Origin: Chelydra serpentina
Taxonomy: Eukaryota; Chordata; Testudines; Chelydridae
Direction of reading: 5' to 3'
Length of the DNA stretch: 64,000 nt
Assembly: GCA_037349315.1 (NCBI GenBank)
Contig: JBAIAC010000059.1
Coordinates: 8,644,001-8,708,000 of the forward strand
In this document: in pieces, positions 35,947 through 46,690 of the stretch
Position numbering within the stretch: the stretch's first letter is position 1
How the letters are laid out: each line of letters starts with the position of its first letter
Notes under the pieces: model-generated
Seen by the model: only the letters and a program-made list of their open reading frames with translations
Told to the model about the DNA's origin: nothing
Databases searched by the model: none
Position numbers and translations under genes: made by a program

Positions 35947-38775
35947 TGTTGGTGACTACTGATAGAAGTACTTGAAAATTTCATTGTCATGAATATCTGC
36001 TTTTCCTTCTCATTCGTCTGTTCTTCATTTCATTTAGGTGTCTCTTTGGTTGCTGTAAGCTAAATCTACACTATTCTTTTAAAACACGGGGTATATAAGC
36101 TAATATGTCTGGGTGCATTCTTAACTTTTAATATGTAGCTTCATTAAATGCTCTAAACTGTTAAAGTAAACTTTACAAGCGCTACTGATTTAACAACCTC
36201 TTTTCTGACAAGATTAAGAGCCATTGGAATAATTTTATTAGTATTAATGATAACATTGTGCACCAGCTTTTTGAACACCACAAATAGAACTTTATTATAG
36301 AAGATGCAGTGTTTTATTATTAAAGGGCCTGCCCTGCAGCTTTTTTCCTCATAAGTAATCCTTACTCACACAGCTAGTCCTACTGACTTCAGTGGGATGA
36401 CTGACAGGAATAAAGATTTGTTAACCCAAGTTAGGATTACACAATTGTAACTAAACTGTGAAGTTTAATTGCTGAAATTTGAAAGGCATCTTTTGCCCCT
36501 TCCCTCACTGTGGTCATTTGTTGCTGTTTAGTATTTATATAGAGTCAAACCAGTAGTAATTTTTAGCATAGAAAACTGTTTTAAATCTATTCTTAGAGAT
36601 TACAGAAACCAGCTGTGTCAGCATGTGTGCACTTTCCTTTTTTCCTAGCAGAGTAAACCTTTTGGAAGGCTATTTTATCTGATATTCTAAAGTTTCATAG
36701 CTAACGAAGCTATGCTAAACAGCTTCACACACAGTTCCTAAGGTTAAAACAATATATTTCCATAGCTTTCTGATGAGCTACAGCCAAAATTGTCTTATGC
36801 ACTAAGCATATCTGAAAAGAACTCACTTTACTGAAAGGCATTGTACAGTAGCTTTCATGGTTTTGTTTAGTTGTGATGCTTTTGGCTTTCTCCATTTTTC
36901 CTGAGTTTTCAAAGTCACAGCATTATGCATACTTAAAAAAAAAAAAAAGTGATAAGCTAAACTGGTGCTGTACTTTATTTCTATAGGTGCAATATGCCTT
37001 TCTGTAGCAGAGAAACTTCTGCTGTGATAACAATAGCTTCATTTTGCTTCCAATAGAATGTACAGCTCTGAAAATCTGGGGAAAAGGAAGTAATGATAGG
37101 AGTTCACCAAGATACTTCTGTAGTGTTTTTGCAGTGAAATTTTTAAGTTTGTCTATATTAAAGAAAAAAAACGTGTCGGTGCCAGTGCACAGGGAACAGA
37201 CTTTGAATTCTGTCATACATCAATTATATTATCTCAATGTCATTTTTCTTTTTTTGCAATTAACAAATTGAACTGTTTTGACTCAACACTTGGAGTCATA
37301 CAGATACACTTACATGCAGCTGTTCCATTGAATAAAAAAGGCAACAAATTCTTGTATAAAATTGCGGTTTCATTTGCCATACCTGTTAAACCATAGTGTT
37401 GTTTCAGGCTAAAACTCTGTCATGGATGGGTTCTACACTTACAGATATGCAGATTTTTGTAAAACTTTGTGCAGAAGAGTGAATAGTAACAATACCCAGG
37501 GACCAAACCCTGGGAGTCTTACCTATGTACCTGTCAAACTTTTGTCCTTGGGAACTTGTACAGAATACGACAAACATTTGAGTTTGACTTATGGCAAAGG
37601 TGTCAGACTCAAAGCTAGAGTGAGCCAAGTAAGACTGACATCTTGTGCAACTCACCCTCACAACCTAGCTTCTTGTGTAAACCTGTATTTAGGCATCTTT
37701 AAAAATCTGTCTGAGTTTATAAATCTAAAACAATTAACTGGTTCCTCCTCTTAATCCTATCATGTCAGTGAGTCCTTCTGGATTCTTCAGGAAAACTGTG
37801 GATTTCTTGTTTGCACTAAATAGCGTGGAGTAGTTGGCTGCACTAAATACTATAAAAACTGAAAATGCATGATGTCCCCCCACCCCCACTAAAATCGTAA
37901 CACTTCTAAACACAAACCATTTTAATTCTTTTTCCTTTCTACCCAGCATTAGTCCCCATTCAGGAGGTTAAAATAACCATTAAATTTTTAAGCTATTTTT
38001 ATATTGAACCACAAGCAAGCATCTGAAATCACTAAATCCTCCAATTGATTTTATTTTTTCAAACATTAAAAGAAATTAACTCCTTGAGCGAGATTTTTTT
38101 GGGGGGGGGGTATGCTGCTTCTCTGGTGAGGGCTTATGTGTACTCACTAAAATGTGACTTTGTAGTGAATGCAGATAGGTTAACTACAACATAGTGACAC
38201 ATAGCACTAACTAAAGCAAAAACTGTACATTTGTTTAAAAAGTGAAAATGTAAACTTTATATTCTGTACAGCTTTTTAAATTAAGCTTCTCTAATGCACA
38301 CTGTTGTGATGTAGTTGCAGTAATGTGTGCCTTGTAAAGTATGTACTGTATGTTATAAAAGGAAAGTATGGTAGCTCTGAAAAATATAGTTCAGCAGTGG
38401 TAATCTTTCATAGTCTGAAATAGTACATTTAGATGAATACTAGAAAAGGAAAAAGGTCAAGTTAACTTGAACCTGGTAGTGGGTTTCAGAAGTCTGATGT
38501 CTGAATGTGAATTAGTGTAAATAGCTGCTGGTGGGGGCCATATGAAATTGCTGTTTTATGCTCTGTATTCTAGCATTAAAGTGAAGATTTCTTAAAGGTT
38601 TGATATGGGGATACAACTTATACACTATTGATTGTGTTGATAGCTAAAGGCATTATAGTGTATTGTAACTTGTGTATGAATTGTGCAATAAATACACGCT
38701 GAAAGAAAATGTTAAAGGAATTCTAAATTTAAGGGATTTCTTAGTTTCTCTAATACGATATACTGGAAAAATAAA
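35947..38775 (+). promoter_or_regulatory. RNF141: RNF141 3'UTR and poly(A) signals
   Basis: A long AT-rich 3'UTR follows the stop. AATAAA lies at 37331-37336, 38687-38692 and 38770-38775. The signal at 38687 has good surrounding U-rich sequence and is my preferred end, giving a 3'UTR of about 2.7 kb. The choice is inferred. Confidence 0.5.
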
Positions 38776-41410
38776 GCTTTAATTTCAGTTAATTCCATCA
38801 TACAGATGGTATGCTTAACAAGAACATATGTTATTCATGAGTAGGATGTGGTTTAAACTTTAAAAGTGTAATGCGAATAAGCAAGTTGCCCCCATGTCTG
38901 GGGAAGCTGTTGCTTATCTCCCACCCCCAAGCCATAAAAGAAACATTGCAGTTGAAGTTTCTTGCACCAAAGTGTTTTGAAAAGCTCCTTGTTAAAGGGA
39001 TATGGTCAATTTTAAAATCATGCTTTTCAGAAAGCTTAGCCCCTCGTATTACAAAAGTAACACCTGAAACTACCATACTGGAAAGATTAGAATATTTTTT
39101 TCTCCTTGTTCGGTTAGGTCTGGTGTGTTTTTAAACAGGATTTGCATGTATATTAGTGTCACTGTTTCTCTCTCTAGTCACTTAATTTGTGTTGATGTGG
39201 GCCTTTTGTACAGCAAGCAAGGGCGAGGGAAGGGAGGGGTAGTGAGGGAGGCACTGTGGAGAGAGAAGAAAATGAGTGCACTGCCACAAAAGGGCAGGGA
39301 TGCTAAGAGCCAGGTGTAATATGTGAAACTACATGTAATAACTAGCTAAATTTGAAAATGAATGTTCTGCTGAAGGTGCCAGCCAAACCGCTACTGACTG
39401 CTTTTTGTTATAGGGGTGTTCATATATTAATGCATCTACCTGTTTAAGAGATTCCTTCCCAAATGCTAACACAAAGCAACCAATAAAATCCTTCACTGGT
39501 GTAGAATTGGCAATGGAAATGCTCTGCTTCCCTCGGGCAGGGATCATTCTTAGGGAAGTGGAGACATAGTGCTGGCTGCTGGAACACCTCCTTGGGGCCA
39601 GAGACCCATAGGCATAAATTGAAGTGTGTTAAGCAGGTATAACAATCAGGAGCCAACATGTTAACATTCCCTTGTACACTAACTAATCTACATTGCACAT
39701 TAATGCAATTAATATAATGATCTAAACTCTTAAATATACAGTCTGTGCAATGAGGGCAAGTTGATATATTTGGATCCTTTTCATATGTCAGTATATACTC
39801 ATCACTGCAGTAGTGGTTTTTCATTTTAACAATTTGATTGGGTTTTTCAAGTTCCTAAACTCCTAAAGAAATAAAATTCACCACAAGCTTTTAGCTTGAA
39901 CTGCTAGTTTGTAAATGGATCGGCCATGGGAAGAGGATCATTTTCACACACCTTTTTTTTATAAATCAGTAAAGAGAGAATTTTAGAATTGCAATTCAAC
40001 TTCCAGCTATTGGAATTTAACTTCTGAAGTCTAGAATTTAGCATGATGAGAGATGCTTTGTAGATGGAATACTCTTTCCTATTGCTAGCTCTACCAGAGA
40101 TTAATCTTACCAGTATTGTATCATCTTTCATCAATTCAGATACTGTGGGCCGCTTTCTCAACTGCTGTAAATCAGCATAGCTCCACTGAGGTCCCTTGGA
40201 GCTGAGTCTACTTTCATCCATCAAGGATCTGGTCTTAGTTAATGTACCCAATAATATGACTGTAGAGACATCTACATGCACACACACAAAAAAATCCCCT
40301 GGCAGCACAAGTCTCAGAGCCTGGATCAGTTGACTGGGGTTTATGCTATGGGGCTAAAAATAGCAATGGAGATGTTCAGTTTAGGGCTGCAGATAAGGCT
40401 CTGAGACCCTCTCCCTTCACCAGGTGTCAGAGACTGCTCCAGCCCAAACATCTACACTGCTATTTTTAGCGCTGTAGCCCTGCAAGCCCAAGTCAATTGA
40501 CCCAGGCTCTCAGCCTTTCTGAAGTGCACTTCTTTAGCATGTTGTGTGCACTTACGAGCTTACCACTAAGTTCTGGGGGGATGGAAGCATATAACTTGCC
40601 AGGTCAGGCCCTTACATAGAGCTTTACCCCTCATTCTTCTGAGAGATAGTGATGGTAATATAAGAAAACTGACTTACCGAAAAGTACATATTTGCCTCAC
40701 ATACCCATTATGAAATGGTAACCTTAGCTGAAGGTTTATTTAATCTCTTAAGGCCAGATAGGTCTCCTCGTGCAGTTCTGTTTCACATGACTCACTCTTG
40801 AGAAACAAGCAGGGATTTTGGGCCCAAAACCTGCACTCCTTAAGGCTTTGCCATATGTTCTTGTCAGCATGGCTCAAACCTGCACTGATGGGACTTGCAC
40901 TTCCAACATACATCCTTAGACTTTTTTGAGGGAGATGAGGAAATCCATCTGTAGGAGAGTCCTCCACATTCAGATCGCTTGGGACCGTTGAAAGGAGTGT
41001 TATATTGTGCTGTTATCCCCCCATGTACACTATTATATGGTGGGTAATTTGGGGGGGACCGTGGTTGGGGAAATTAGATGCATGATTTTAGTATAGTTAG
41101 GGTTGATGGGTCCAGGCCAAATCCATACCTTGTTTGCTTGTTGTGTAGAGAAGTAGAGGAACGTTATGGAAGCTTTTGCTTACATCTTAGAGAACTAATT
41201 TTAATTGCTTTAATGTATTTGATAGACTCTTGCCCTGTGCCTACTGAAGTAAACAAAATCCTTTTACGTTAAGGAATGTTCTTTACTTCAGGTAGAAAGT
41301 AATTAGTTTGCTATTTTGTCAACTACCTTAACTCATTTTTAAATATTTTGTATGACTAGACAAATTTTGGGTCTTGTACAGTCCTTTGAAAGATATGTTT
41401 TAAATCATAG
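38776..41410. other. Intergenic downstream of RNF141, with foldback at 40312-40513
   Basis: In other vertebrates a convergent gene (AMPD3) follows RNF141. I looked for minus-strand coding sequence resembling it here and recognised none. At 40312-40513 there is an inverted-repeat MITE: CTCAGAGCCTGGATCAGTTG and GGCTAAAAATAGCAATGGAG on the left, CTGCTATTTTTAGC and CAATTGACCCAGGCTCTCAG on the right. Confidence 0.45.
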
Positions 41411-41700
41411 GTTCACAAGCTTTTTTTTTCTGAGGCCCTCCCTCCCAACATGCTATAAAAATTCCATGGCCCAGCTGTGCTACAACTGTTTTCTGCATAT
41501 AAAAGCCAGGGCTGGTGTTGGGGGGGGGGGGGGGGCAGGGTCTCAAGGAGGGCAATTGTCCAGGGTCCCACACCATAGGGGGCAACATGAAGCTAAGTTG
41601 CTCAGGCTTCGGCTTCAGCCCCAGGTGGCAGGGCTCAGGGCCCCGGGCTACAGTCCCGCCTGGCAGGACTTCAACTTCAAGTGATTGCTCGTGTGCATTC
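41411..41700. repeat. GC-rich repeat fragment with a 16-G run
   Basis: Contains 16 consecutive G at 41520-41535 and then GC-rich sequence (GGCTTCGGCTTCAGCCCCAG) of a type common in turtle repeats. Family not assigned. Confidence 0.35.
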
Positions 41701-41751
41701 CACAGGGATACGCAGGAAAGTATTCTGAATTGATACTTTACTCTCTCTCCC

Positions 41752-41778
41752 TGCATCTTGGGAAATTGTTCCAATGGT
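41752..41778 (-). mobile_element. CR1 fragment, left side of the LINE insertion site
   Basis: TTGGGAAATTGTTCCAATGG is the complement of the CR1 3' region. It ends with AATGGT (41773-41778), which recurs at 59022-59027. The matching right part is at 59022-59150. Only a short left stretch is recognisable. Confidence 0.5.
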
Positions 41779-42455
41779 GTGGCAGGGTCAGACTCACCCC
41801 TGCGACACCTCCTGCTGGTTTCAGTCGGGAATTAGCTCACCAGCCTCTGGAGTGCCCTCTGCAGGCCAGTGATCCGCCTGTCCACTCTGGCCCCGTGTCC
41901 CTCCCCGGACCCAGTGCCCTTTTAACTGGGGTGCTGCCCCCTGGCAGTACCCCTAGATCTGGGTCTCCCCTCCCCAGGGGAACCCCCAACCCACTATCCC
42001 CACCTCGCCTCAGTCGTAGGCTACTGCCAGTCACCAGCTAGCCCCCGCGCCCTGGGGCAGACTGCAGTGTAAGCCACTCATCACAGGCAAAGGGGGTTTG
42101 GACCTGCTGCCTCAGCCTACCCGTGGGTTGCCCCTGCAACCCCAGTACCTAGATGGGCCTAACCCTAGGCCACAGCCTGGGGTTTTCTCAGGCCGGAGCT
42201 CCCCAGCTCCTCTGGCCTTCCCCAGCCCTGCTCCACCCTAGGTACCTGGTCAGATCCCTGCAGCCAGGCCCTTCTCTCTCTAAAGGCAGAGAGAGACTGT
42301 TCCAGGCCCACTGCCCTCTTATAAGGGCCAGCTGGGCCCTGATTAACTGGCCACAGCTGTGGCTGCCTTGCCAATCAGCCCAGCTTTCAGCCTCAGCCCT
42401 CTCCCAGGGCTATTTCCAGCCCCTCCGGGTAGGAGCAGGGTTCCACTCTGCTACC
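41779..42455 (+). promoter_or_regulatory. GC-rich 5' unit of LINE copy 1, possible promoter
   Basis: 677 bp starting GTGGCAGGGTCAGACTC and ending CTGCTACC, just before the point where copy 2 similarity begins. It contains a TATA-like CTCTTATAAGGG at about 42320. Absent from copy 2. It could be the LINE's own upstream promoter region or a captured LTR-like repeat (TG...CA ends are possible if the borders are moved by 1-2 bases). Because the AATGGT duplication lies outside it, it entered together with the LINE. Confidence 0.5.
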
Positions 42456-43822
42456 CAGAGGGAGGTCAGTCTGCTTGGGCTGTCCTGCTGGCTGGACCTC
42501 TCTCCTTTCCTTCCCTGGGCTGCTGCTGCTGGCTGGAGCCTTCTTCCTCTCGAGCTGCCCTACTAGCTGGAGCTCCTTTCCCACCCTTGGACTGCTGCTG
42601 TGGGCTGGAGCCCCTTCTACCAACTCTGGACTGCTGCTGCCGCTGGCTGGTTGGTGTGCTCCTTCCCTGGACTGCAACTGACTGTGTGAGTGAGTGAGTG
42701 AGGAGGGGGCTCTGCTGACCTGCCCCCCCTTCCCCTCCCCCCTCTGGAAGGAGGAGCCAGGGCCCCTCTACTACTACCACCTGTGGGGGGCCCTTCCTGC
42801 CCGGCTGCCAGGGTTGTTGGAGCTGCTGCAGTTGCTGCTGCATTTGTCCTGGGGAGCTCCTGGAGCTTAGAGGAGGAAGAGGACTGGGAAGACCACCGGC
42901 TGCTGGGGGAGCACACAGAGACTCTGGAGACCACTGTGGAGGGGGCCATTACGGACTAAGTGACTTTCAACCTGCGCTTTTGTGGTGAGGGGTCCTGACT
43001 GTGTTTGTGGGGACACAGGGGGTGTGGTGTGGAGCCCGCCCCCTGGTTCACCTGTGTCCCCCCACCTCCAAACCCCCACCACTACCGCTGCCCCCTCCAC
43101 TGCCCCCACTGGCTGCTCACCATCTGCTTCCAGCTCCTGCCTCCAGGTTTCAGCTGCTTGCCTGGCCTGCCACGCCCGTTTCCACCATTTGGGCCTGCAG
43201 CAGCCAGCCAGCCAATCACTGACTTTTCTGCAAGCGCACGTGGGTGCACATGCCCTGCCCCCCCTGGACTACCCCCCAGCTTTGCCCCTTGCTGCCTGCC
43301 CTGTTTACCCCTGAAGCTGATTGCCCCCCCCCCAATACCTTTTGTCCCAGCCCCTTATTAGCTTCAGTGTGTTTGCCTGCCCTGCCCCGCCCCGCCCTTC
43401 TCCTGCTGTAGCCTGGTTCGTTTGCCCTGGCCAGGCCCAACAGCTAGCCCCTTGTTCCCTCTGCCTGTTCGTTCCCCTGCCGTTGCGGCCCTCCTGGCCC
43501 TGATTTGCCCCTCCCTTTGTGTGCCCATGCCCCCTCCCCTGCGCTTGAGCTCCCCCCATTTCGGTTGATCACTGCACCCCCCTGCTGTTGTTGCAACCTT
43601 CCCTCCCCTAGTGCAGCTAGAGGAGCCGGAATTCCACCTTCTGTTGGTGACTGACACCCCCCCCCCCCCCGAGTCCTTGCTAGCCCCCCTCTGCCCCCCC
43701 TCCAGTTTGGCACCCTCCTCCCCTGCCCACAGCCTAGCGGGGAGGAGTGGTTGACCTGTTTCCCTCCCCCCCCCTCCCCTTTGCTTTTCTCCGGTGTATC
43801 TCTCCCTTCCTCACCGCCCATC
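42456..43822 (+). other. Copy 1 5'UTR
   Basis: 1367 bp, C- and pyrimidine-rich on this strand, with CTGCTG/CTGGCTGGAG-like tandem motifs (about 42480-42660) and a run of 14 C at 43657-43670. The G-rich complement could form quadruplexes. Open frames exist in several frames on both strands because stop codons are rare in this composition; none is convincing. Confidence 0.6.
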
Positions 43823-46690
43823 ATGGCGGGAGACATGGCGGGTGGAATCCCTGTGGCGGACCCTGTCCCCCCTCCTCCGCCTGCCCCGCTGCCGTCCCCC
43901 CTAGCCTCCACCTCGACTGCCGCTGCCAGACCACCTTCTAGCACCCCTGTTGGGGTGCCGGCAGCGACAGGCAAGGGGGTGACCTCCGCTGCTGCCACGT
44001 CCCTCGCCTCCTCTGAATTGCGGGGAACACCCCCAGCTGGCGGGAAGGGGCAGGGAAAAAGGAAGGGGAAGAGCCCCGCTAAAAAGAGTAAGCCCTCCAT
44101 GGCAGGGACTACCCCCACTGCCACGGCCCCACCACCGGCCGCGGCATCGCCCCCTGTAGTTCCCCCCACCAGCACCGTGGGCGCCCCCCCTCCAACCCCC
44201 AGAGCATATGCCCAGGTGGCGGGGGCCCCCCCGCCAACTGCCAAGTCCTCTCTCCCAGCCACTGCCTCTGGTACCATCCCTAGTGGCCGGGGCCCCTTCC
44301 CCACCTTGACCAGGAGGCATGGCATCCGCTGCCACCTGGTGCCCGCCTCGCCCCACATCGAAACCTACGTGCGGGCGTTGGCGAGGGTGGTGGGGCCCAT
44401 GGCCATTGTGGCGGCCTCCAAGATGTATGGCAAGGCGGTATTCTTCCTTGCTTCGGAGGCCGCCGCTCAAGAGGCGGTAGAGAAGGGCCTGGCGGTGGGG
44501 GGCGTATTCGTCCCCCTGGAGCCGCTGGAGGACCTGGGTGTCCGCGTAGTCCTGACCTCCGTCCCGCCCTTCCTGCCCAACGCTGCCCTATTGCCTGCCC
44601 TCTCCACCCTGGGGAAACCTATTAACATCCTCAGCCCTCTCTCGCTGGGCTGCAAGGACCCCACCCTCCGCCACATCCTCTCGTTCCGCCGGCAGGTGCA
44701 TCTTCAACTGCCGCCGGCGGCGCGTGGCGGAGAGGCTCTTGAGGGGTCTTTTCTAGTCCCCTACCAAGGGGCCCATTACCGGGTGCATTATTCGACGGGG
44801 GAGGCCCGGTGCTACCTCTGCCGGGCGCTGGGGCACGTCCGGAGGGACTGTCCCTTGGCCCGGCAAGAAGGAGCATCCGAGACCCCCAAGCCCCGGCAGG
44901 GTGCCGGCCCCGTCACCGCCGGTGCCCTTGACCACCCGGCGCCCAGAGCTGCCCCTCCTCCTTCCCAGTCCACCGCTGCTCCCGCTCGGGCCCTGGGGGT
45001 GCCCCCCCCAGCGCGCCCAGACGAGCGGGAGAGCCCCGCCTCTGTTGTACGCACTCTGGCGGGGCCCGTGGAGGAGGGTGTGGCAGGGGTAACGCCAGGT
45101 GTGGGAAATGGCCCGCCCCCGAGGGAGTCTGCCCCCCCTTGTGCTGCCCCGCCGTTACCTCCCCGAGTCCCCAAACCATCACCCTTGCCCCCTGACCCAA
45201 CCCCTGTCGACCAGCCCACAGACGATGCCATGGAGGGCTGGACACTCGTACAGGGAAAGCGGGGCAAGCGGAAGGCTCGAGCTCCGCTCCTGCCATCGGA
45301 TGCGGAGGCCCCCCGGAAGACCAGGAAGGGGGGCACCGATGCCGAGCCCTCCGCTTTCCCCGCGGGTGGCATTTGTCCACCACTACTGGCAAGGGCAGAC
45401 GTGGCAGCACCGGAAGGCAGCACCGCCCCTCCGATGGAGTCCCTTCCTATGGAGTCCTCTGCTGGAGCCCTTCCTGCCCCCTTACCTGCTGAAGCCCCTG
45501 CGGGCCTCGAAGCGAGCGTTGCCCCGGGCGAAGGCGGGGAGGGCCCCGGGGTGGTGGGGTGTGATCTCCCCTCTATCTACGAGGAGATCGAGGCCCTGGG
45601 TCTGACCCCGGTTACCCAGGGGGAGGACGACCCTCTGCCAGCGGGCCTCGACCTGAGCGACCTCACTCCGGACCTCCCTTCCCCGTGCCCCCTCCCTATG
45701 GTCCCTGCCTCCTCTCCTACCTCCGAGGATCCCCTGGACTCTTTGACCTGCCCGGCCGTGGGTGGCACTCCTCTGATGGCCGCCGAGCCCGCTGTGGCGA
45801 CGGCCAGTGCTTTGCGGCCGGGACCCGAGTTACCGGGGGTCTCCCTCGTTGGTGCGGAGCAATTGACTTCCTTCCCGGGAGGGGACCCCGCTAACCATTC
45901 TCCATCTGATGATGCCGTGGCTGTTTCACTTGCCATCGAGCCTGAGCCCGGCATCACTGGGGCCCCCGCTCCCACCCCTCAGACTCCTGAGCCCGATGGA
46001 GGAGAGCCACCTCCCAGCGTCCCAGCTACGGGGGCCCTGGATCTGGCCTCTATACCTCTCCCCAACTCTACTCCCGACCCCTGCCCTGCCCCTACTCCCG
46101 ATCCCATCCCTACCCCCTCCACCTCTCGCGATGCCGTTGCCGCCCCTGGGGCAGTCTCCTTTCCTTTCCCAGAGGATGACCCCCAGGGAGCGGCCTTTGT
46201 GTCTCCCTGTCCCGACCCTCTAGGGGTTGCTCTCTTCCCTCCGCCACCCCCCTATGAGATGGTGTCTGAGCCAGGCCACATGGTGCCAGCCCATCGGGCG
46301 CCACGTCGTGGGTCCGCCCCCTGCCTGTCCGTCTCGGTGGGCCATGGGGCTGTGTCAGGGGCCCTAGTGGAGGGCGACCAGGGGCCAGTGACCCCGCCCC
46401 CCCATGAGCTGCGAGACGAGCTGCGGGCGTTTCTAGAAGATGTCCGTGGCTCCCGCAACAAGGTACAGCTCGCTCTCCAGCGCTGGGGGGACTTTAACCG
46501 CATCCTCCGGGCCACGAGGGCCCTCATGGGGGAGGGTAAAGGGACCGGGAAGCAGAGTACCGCGACTTACCACCGGGTCCGCACCTTCCGCGACTCCCTG
46601 CTTACCTTCGGGGTAGGTCACGGTTTGCTGCGCGGCCCAATGGGGGCCGCGAGCGTCCCCGCTGATGAGGATCCCCCCCAGCCCTCCTAA
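43823..46690 (+). CDS. Tx1-like LINE ORF1 protein, copy 1 (intact)
   Basis: ORF1p is the RNA-binding, Gag-like partner of ORF2p in the retrotransposition particle. The ATG at 43823 (CATCATGG) is the first in-frame methionine and gives 955 residues; the open frame extends 24 codons further upstream without an ATG. Residues 1-150 are proline-, alanine- and lysine-rich and low in complexity. About 155-330 form a folded-looking region (from RRHGIRCHLVPASP through SFRRQVHLQLPPAA). A CCHC zinc knuckle, CYLCRALGHVRRDC, lies at 330-343. A long proline-rich linker follows. A helical C-terminal block (HELRDELRAFLEDVRGSRNK) lies near 865-940. The stop TAA overlaps the ORF2 ATG as TAATG. No stop or frameshift. 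Clade assignment rests on layout and recalled Tx1 resemblance. Confidence 0.82.
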   Translation: MAGDMAGGIPVADPVPPPPPAPLPSPLASTSTAAARPPSSTPVGVPAATGKGVTSAAATSLASSELRGTPPAGGKGQGKRKGKSPAKKSKPSMAGTTPTATAPPPAAASPPVVPPTSTVGAPPPTPRAYAQVAGAPPPTAKSSLPATASGTIPSGRGPFPTLTRRHGIRCHLVPASPHIETYVRALARVVGPMAIVAASKMYGKAVFFLASEAAAQEAVEKGLAVGGVFVPLEPLEDLGVRVVLTSVPPFLPNAALLPALSTLGKPINILSPLSLGCKDPTLRHILSFRRQVHLQLPPAARGGEALEGSFLVPYQGAHYRVHYSTGEARCYLCRALGHVRRDCPLARQEGASETPKPRQGAGPVTAGALDHPAPRAAPPPSQSTAAPARALGVPPPARPDERESPASVVRTLAGPVEEGVAGVTPGVGNGPPPRESAPPCAAPPLPPRVPKPSPLPPDPTPVDQPTDDAMEGWTLVQGKRGKRKARAPLLPSDAEAPRKTRKGGTDAEPSAFPAGGICPPLLARADVAAPEGSTAPPMESLPMESSAGALPAPLPAEAPAGLEASVAPGEGGEGPGVVGCDLPSIYEEIEALGLTPVTQGEDDPLPAGLDLSDLTPDLPSPCPLPMVPASSPTSEDPLDSLTCPAVGGTPLMAAEPAVATASALRPGPELPGVSLVGAEQLTSFPGGDPANHSPSDDAVAVSLAIEPEPGITGAPAPTPQTPEPDGGEPPPSVPATGALDLASIPLPNSTPDPCPAPTPDPIPTPSTSRDAVAAPGAVSFPFPEDDPQGAAFVSPCPDPLGVALFPPPPPYEMVSEPGHMVPAHRAPRRGSAPCLSVSVGHGAVSGALVEGDQGPVTPPPHELRDELRAFLEDVRGSRNKVQLALQRWGDFNRILRATRALMGEGKGTGKQSTATYHRVRTFRDSLLTFGVGHGLLRGPMGAASVPADEDPPQPS

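Noticed and set aside
38831..41000. Search for the convergent AMPD3 gene expected after RNF141
   Set aside because: Minus-strand frames here are short and unlike a deaminase. The gene probably lies beyond the window or further along.
43444..44358. 304-codon minus-strand open frame across the LINE 5'UTR and ORF1 start
   Set aside because: Low-complexity glycine/arginine-rich product expected from the reverse of C-rich DNA. The matching region of copy 2 breaks into different frames, so there is no sign of selection.
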